Shown here: piece by piece, positions 61,405 to 64,000 of the stretch | Layout of the letters: each line of letters opens with the position of its first letter | Position numbering within the stretch: the first letter of the stretch is position 1 | Assembly (NCBI GenBank): GCA_963789535.1 | Contig: CAWBKU010000004.1 | Location: 682,001-746,000, forward strand | Origin: CAVXHQ01 sp963789535 | Lineage (GTDB): Bacteria > Pseudomonadota > Alphaproteobacteria > Rhodobacterales > Rhodobacteraceae | Length of the DNA: 64,000 nt | Reading direction: 5' to 3' | Program-made: the position numbers and the translations under genes | Notes under the pieces: generated by a model | The model's database searches: none | The model's input: only the letters and a program-made list of their open reading frames with translations | Told to the model about the DNA's origin: nothing

Positions 61405-63039
61405 TTAAGCTGCGGCTTTGACTGCGGTCTTGTGGAAGGCACACGGCAGGAGGTCGTCTAGGTCGGCGTGGGGATGCCCCGCGGCGATGGATTGGAGGGT
61501 GGCACGCAGGTAGGCGAAGGGCTCGACGCCTTTCATCTTGCAGGTGGCGATGAGCGAGGCGATCCGGGCCCAGTTCTGCGCGCCTTCATCGTGGCCGGCG
61601 AACAGGGCGTTCTTGCGACTAAGGGCCAGCGGCCGGATCTGGTTCTCGACGAGGTTGCTGTCCATCTCAACCTGGCCGTCTGCGCAAAAGAGGGTCAGCC
61701 CTTTCCAGCGGGTCAGGATGTAGGCCAACGCCTTGCCCATCTCGGACTTGCGCGACAGTCGCGCGGCCTGGGCTCGAAGCCAGGCCTCGAGATCGTCGAG
61801 CAGCGGCACAGACCGATCCTGGCGCACGGCCCGGCGCTTTTCGGGATCGAGGCCACGGATCTCCTTCTCAATGCCGTAGAGTGCCGCGATGCGCTTCAGG
61901 GTCTCCTCGGCGATCGGCGATCCCGCCTTCGGCGTGGCCTTGATGATTTCGCGGCGGGCATGGGCCCAGCAATAGGCGAGCCTGAGCGGCGCTCCACGCT
62001 CGCGCCGATCATCGGCCAATCGGTTGTAGCCGCCGTAGCCGTCGACCTGGAGCACACCCTCGAACCCTTCCAGCATTCGTTCCGCATGGGCACCGCCGCG
62101 GCCCGGTGCGTAGGTAAAGACTACGCCGGGCGGGTCGCCCCCACCCCACGGTCGGTCGTCCCGCAGCATCGCCCAGAGGTAACCGGTCTTGGTTCTGCCC
62201 CGGCCCGGATCGAGCACCGGGGCCGTCGTTTCATCCATGAACAGCTTGCTGGAGTGTTTCAGCAACTCGGCCATCCGCTCCACCACCGGGGCGAGGTGGA
62301 AAGCGGCGCGGCCGACCCAGTCGGCCAGCGTGGAGCGATCGATGGACAGCCCGTGCCGCGCCATGACCTGCGCCTGGCGATACAGGGGAAGATGCTCAGA
62401 ATACTTCGAGACGAGGACGTGGGCGATGGTGGCCTCGGTCGGCAGACCACCCTCGATCAGCGCCGACGGGGCCTTCTGCTGCACCACACCGGCCCGGCCC
62501 TTTGGGCAGGCGTAGCGGGGGCGGATGGTGACGAGGACGCGGAACTGTGCCGGGGTGATATCGAGGCGTTCCGAGCGGTCTTCGCCGATCCGGACCATGT
62601 CCCCGCATCCGCAAGGACAGGTCAGGCTCTCCGGTTCGATTACCCGCTCCTCGCGCGGGAGGTCCTTCGGCAGAGCCCGGGAGCCGCGAGACTGAGGGAC
62701 AGGCCGCGCCTGACCGGGGGCCGCTGTCGCCGTGTCATGTTTCTCCTGCGCTTCGGCCATCGCGGTCTCGATGTCTTCGAAGGCCAGTTCGAGCTGGTCG
62801 GGGTCGAGCTTTTCCGAGCGAGGTCCGAACCGGGCGCGCCTCATCTCCTTGGCCAGGTGCTCGAGCCGCGCGTTCAGCGCCGCCAGCTCGGCATTGCGAG
62901 CCCTCAGATCGGCGTTCTCCGCATCCAAGTGTAGGCGGGCTGCTCGCTCCGTGGCGAGCGCCTCGAACTGCGCCTCGACAACCGTCCGCAGCGCGGCCGG
63001 AAGGGCCTCGAGGAGGCTTGGATCAAGGGGCGGCGACAT
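61405..63039 (-). CDS. tnpC: IS66 transposase TnpC
   Basis: A 544-residue transposase. The N-terminal part has a coiled region (AENADLRARNAELAALNARL) and the zinc-binding CPCGCGDMVRIG. The DDE site lies in LFMDETTAPVLDPGRG, LQVDGYGGYNRLADDR and SNLVENQIRPLALSRKNALF (Glu). The length is normal and the frame intact. It shares family but little sequence identity with the disrupted IS66 transposase at 39078, which is from the planctomycete DNA. Confidence 0.95.
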   Translation of the reverse strand: MSPPLDPSLLEALPAALRTVVEAQFEALATERAARLHLDAENADLRARNAELAALNARLEHLAKEMRRARFGPRSEKLDPDQLELAFEDIETAMAEAQEKHDTATAAPGQARPVPQSRGSRALPKDLPREERVIEPESLTCPCGCGDMVRIGEDRSERLDITPAQFRVLVTIRPRYACPKGRAGVVQQKAPSALIEGGLPTEATIAHVLVSKYSEHLPLYRQAQVMARHGLSIDRSTLADWVGRAAFHLAPVVERMAELLKHSSKLFMDETTAPVLDPGRGRTKTGYLWAMLRDDRPWGGGDPPGVVFTYAPGRGGAHAERMLEGFEGVLQVDGYGGYNRLADDRRERGAPLRLAYCWAHARREIIKATPKAGSPIAEETLKRIAALYGIEKEIRGLDPEKRRAVRQDRSVPLLDDLEAWLRAQAARLSRKSEMGKALAYILTRWKGLTLFCADGQVEMDSNLVENQIRPLALSRKNALFAGHDEGAQNWARIASLIATCKMKGVEPFAYLRATLQSIAAGHPHADLDDLLPCAFHKTAVKAAA

Positions 63040-63091
63040 GGCAAATCATACCTCACCCCGACTGGAGTTCCCAGTAAAACATGGGGTATCC

Positions 63092-63445
63092 TCACCCTGC
63101 CAAGGCCGGAGCCTGCACCCGCCGGGCCATTACCCGCCGCCAGTCCAGCCCTTCGAAGAGCGCCTCGAACTGCGCCCGCGACAGTCGCATCATCCCATCC
63201 TGAACCTTTGGCCAGGTGAAGCTGCCGGCCTCCAACCGCTTGTAGATCAGGACGAGTCCGGTCCCGTCCCAGACCAGAATCTTGATCCGGTCCCCCCGCT
63301 TCGAGCGGAACACCACCGTCAGCCCGGAATGAGGGTCGAGCCGCAACTCGTTCTGGACGGTGGCGGCGAGTCCATCGTGCCCGCGACGGAAGTCGACTGG
63401 CCGCATGGCGATCACGATCGGCAGCCGCTGACCCGGCAAAATCAT
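63092..63445 (-). CDS. tnpB: IS66 accessory protein TnpB
   Basis: A 117-residue protein: IVIAMRPVDFRRGHDGLAAT, LTVVFRSKRGDRIKILVWDG, TGLVLIYKRLEAGSFTWP. These are the defining motifs of IS66 Orf2 (TnpB). It overlaps tnpA by 4 bp and lies 52 bp before tnpC, the usual IS66 order. Confidence 0.95.
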   Translation of the reverse strand: MILPGQRLPIVIAMRPVDFRRGHDGLAATVQNELRLDPHSGLTVVFRSKRGDRIKILVWDGTGLVLIYKRLEAGSFTWPKVQDGMMRLSRAQFEALFEGLDWRRVMARRVQAPALAG

Positions 63446-63864
63446 GGACGAGCCGCGCGCAGCGCTATCGCGATCTCGGCGATCCGCGCCGTGGGCATGG
63501 AGGATGGGAGCCGCATCACCACCCCACCGCCGACCTCGATCTCGATCCGTTCCGAAAGCCCCGGTTCCGGGTCGGCAGCTGGTTCAGGCGCACCTTGGGA
63601 AAACCCAGTCTCAGGATCTTCCAGCATCAGCGGCACGAACATTGGCGAGGCCGTGATCGGGACCAACTTCCCCTCACGGTGCAGACGCCGCCAGGTCATC
63701 ACCTGTGACGGCATCAGCCGATGCCGCCGCGCGACATCACCGACCATCGCCCCGGGTGCGTGGCTCTCGGCCACGATCCGCAGCTTCGATTCGGGCGACC
63801 AAGTCCGCCGCCCGCTCCCGCGATCCTCCAGAACCTCGTAGCGCCCCGCAAACCCATCCGACAT
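63442..63864 (-). CDS. tnpA: IS66 accessory protein TnpA
   Basis: From the ATG at 63864 the product is 140 residues, with the helix-turn-helix RRTWSPESKLRIVAESHAPG and MVGDVARRHRLMPSQVMTWR of IS66 Orf1. A start at 63888 would add eight residues. The C-terminus (MRLPSSMPTARIAEIAIALR) is the conserved IS66 Orf1 tail. It overlaps tnpB by 4 bp. Confidence 0.93.
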   Translation of the reverse strand: MSDGFAGRYEVLEDRGSGRRTWSPESKLRIVAESHAPGAMVGDVARRHRLMPSQVMTWRRLHREGKLVPITASPMFVPLMLEDPETGFSQGAPEPAADPEPGLSERIEIEVGGGVVMRLPSSMPTARIAEIAIALRAARP

Positions 63865-64000
63865 CGCACACCCCGGCTCCCGCTCCATGCCGCAGGAATA
63901 GGCCGGGAACCGAGGCCGCGACGAGATCAGAAGGCAATGGGGCGTGGGCCTCGCTTACATTTTTTGTGATGTCTGCACGCTATCGGGGAGTCACGTCGTG

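Larger units (their letters stand above)
61350..63958. mobile_element. IS66-family insertion sequence (complete)
   Basis: The 2609-bp element has ends GTAAGCGACGG (61350) and, read inward from 63958, GTAAGCGAGGC; both arms end in CCCCAT after 22 bp. It encodes tnpA, tnpB and tnpC on the reverse strand, all intact. Flanking octamers (CCTGAACC left, ATTTTTTG right) do not match, so no target duplication is visible. Confidence 0.88.

Noticed and set aside
61468..62934. A 488-codon forward frame opposite tnpC
   Set aside because: It is the antisense shadow of an intact IS66 transposase.

Overview
The window is a mosaic of two kinds of DNA. Bases 1-1654 and 51084-64000 look like a Rhodobacteraceae-type alphaproteobacterium: a molybdenum-hydroxylase FAD subunit, an enamidase-like amidohydrolase, a GH36 alpha-galactosidase, tRNA-Ser(GCT) with an integrase and capsid genes beside it, a DUF6127-like phage gene and an IS66 element. 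Bases 1655-51083 look like planctomycete DNA, probably Gemmataceae: 'LEDR' surface proteins, caspase and CHAT proteases, a di-haem cytochrome family protein and many decayed IS elements. The family names come from motifs read in the translated sequence; no database search was run.

The planctomycete block reads as a complete circular plasmid of about 49.4 kb opened at one point and placed inside the enamidase gene. The enamidase stops at 1654 and resumes at 51084. The two ends of the block also fit together: 50005-51083 carries the N-terminal part and 1654-2259 the C-terminal part of one cytochrome pseudogene. Only the 3-bp sequence CAA is shared at the two junctions. This is either a real integration or an assembly artefact, and read-level data are needed to decide.

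Plasmid layout. 2.4-8.2 kb: subtilisin-like protease, PrcB-like protein, two dead transposases, a tyrosine recombinase with a dif-like site upstream. 8.2-17.1 kb: an FG-GAP/amidase surface protein, then a reverse-strand operon of caspase, membrane-anchored DUF4384-like protein and TPR-CHAT protease, a candidate conflict or cell-death system. 17.1-21.3 kb: small zinc-binding proteins, an orphan DNA methyltransferase and a ParDE module. 21.3-25.1 kb: MobF relaxase with accessory genes and a candidate oriT. 25.3-27.5 kb: RPA-type replication initiator and nine iterons. 27.6-32.3 kb: VapBC-like pair and two tandem parAB cassettes, each with an inverted repeat before its parA. 32.4-35.0 kb: membrane protein and VirD4-like coupling protein. 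35.1-41 kb: a formyltransferase gene split by an IS630 element, a sigma factor, and an IS66 element carrying a nested IS1-like element. 41.2-49.3 kb: a cadherin-like/transglutaminase-like surface protein, an SF2 helicase with a C-terminal PD-(D/E)XK-like motif, and a zinc-binding paralogue. The plasmid has replication, partition, addiction and mobilisation functions, but no type IV secretion channel was seen, so it looks mobilisable rather than self-transmissible.

The right alphaproteobacterial arm holds the rest of the enamidase, an exported protein, the alpha-galactosidase, and tRNA-Ser followed by an integrative element with integrase, capsid-cement-like, gpW-like, protease-capsid fusion and AAA ATPase genes. 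At about 59535 this element is abruptly joined to tail genes of another phage, followed by an IS66 element. Single-base frameshifts are common in both kinds of DNA; some are clearly decay and others could be consensus errors.
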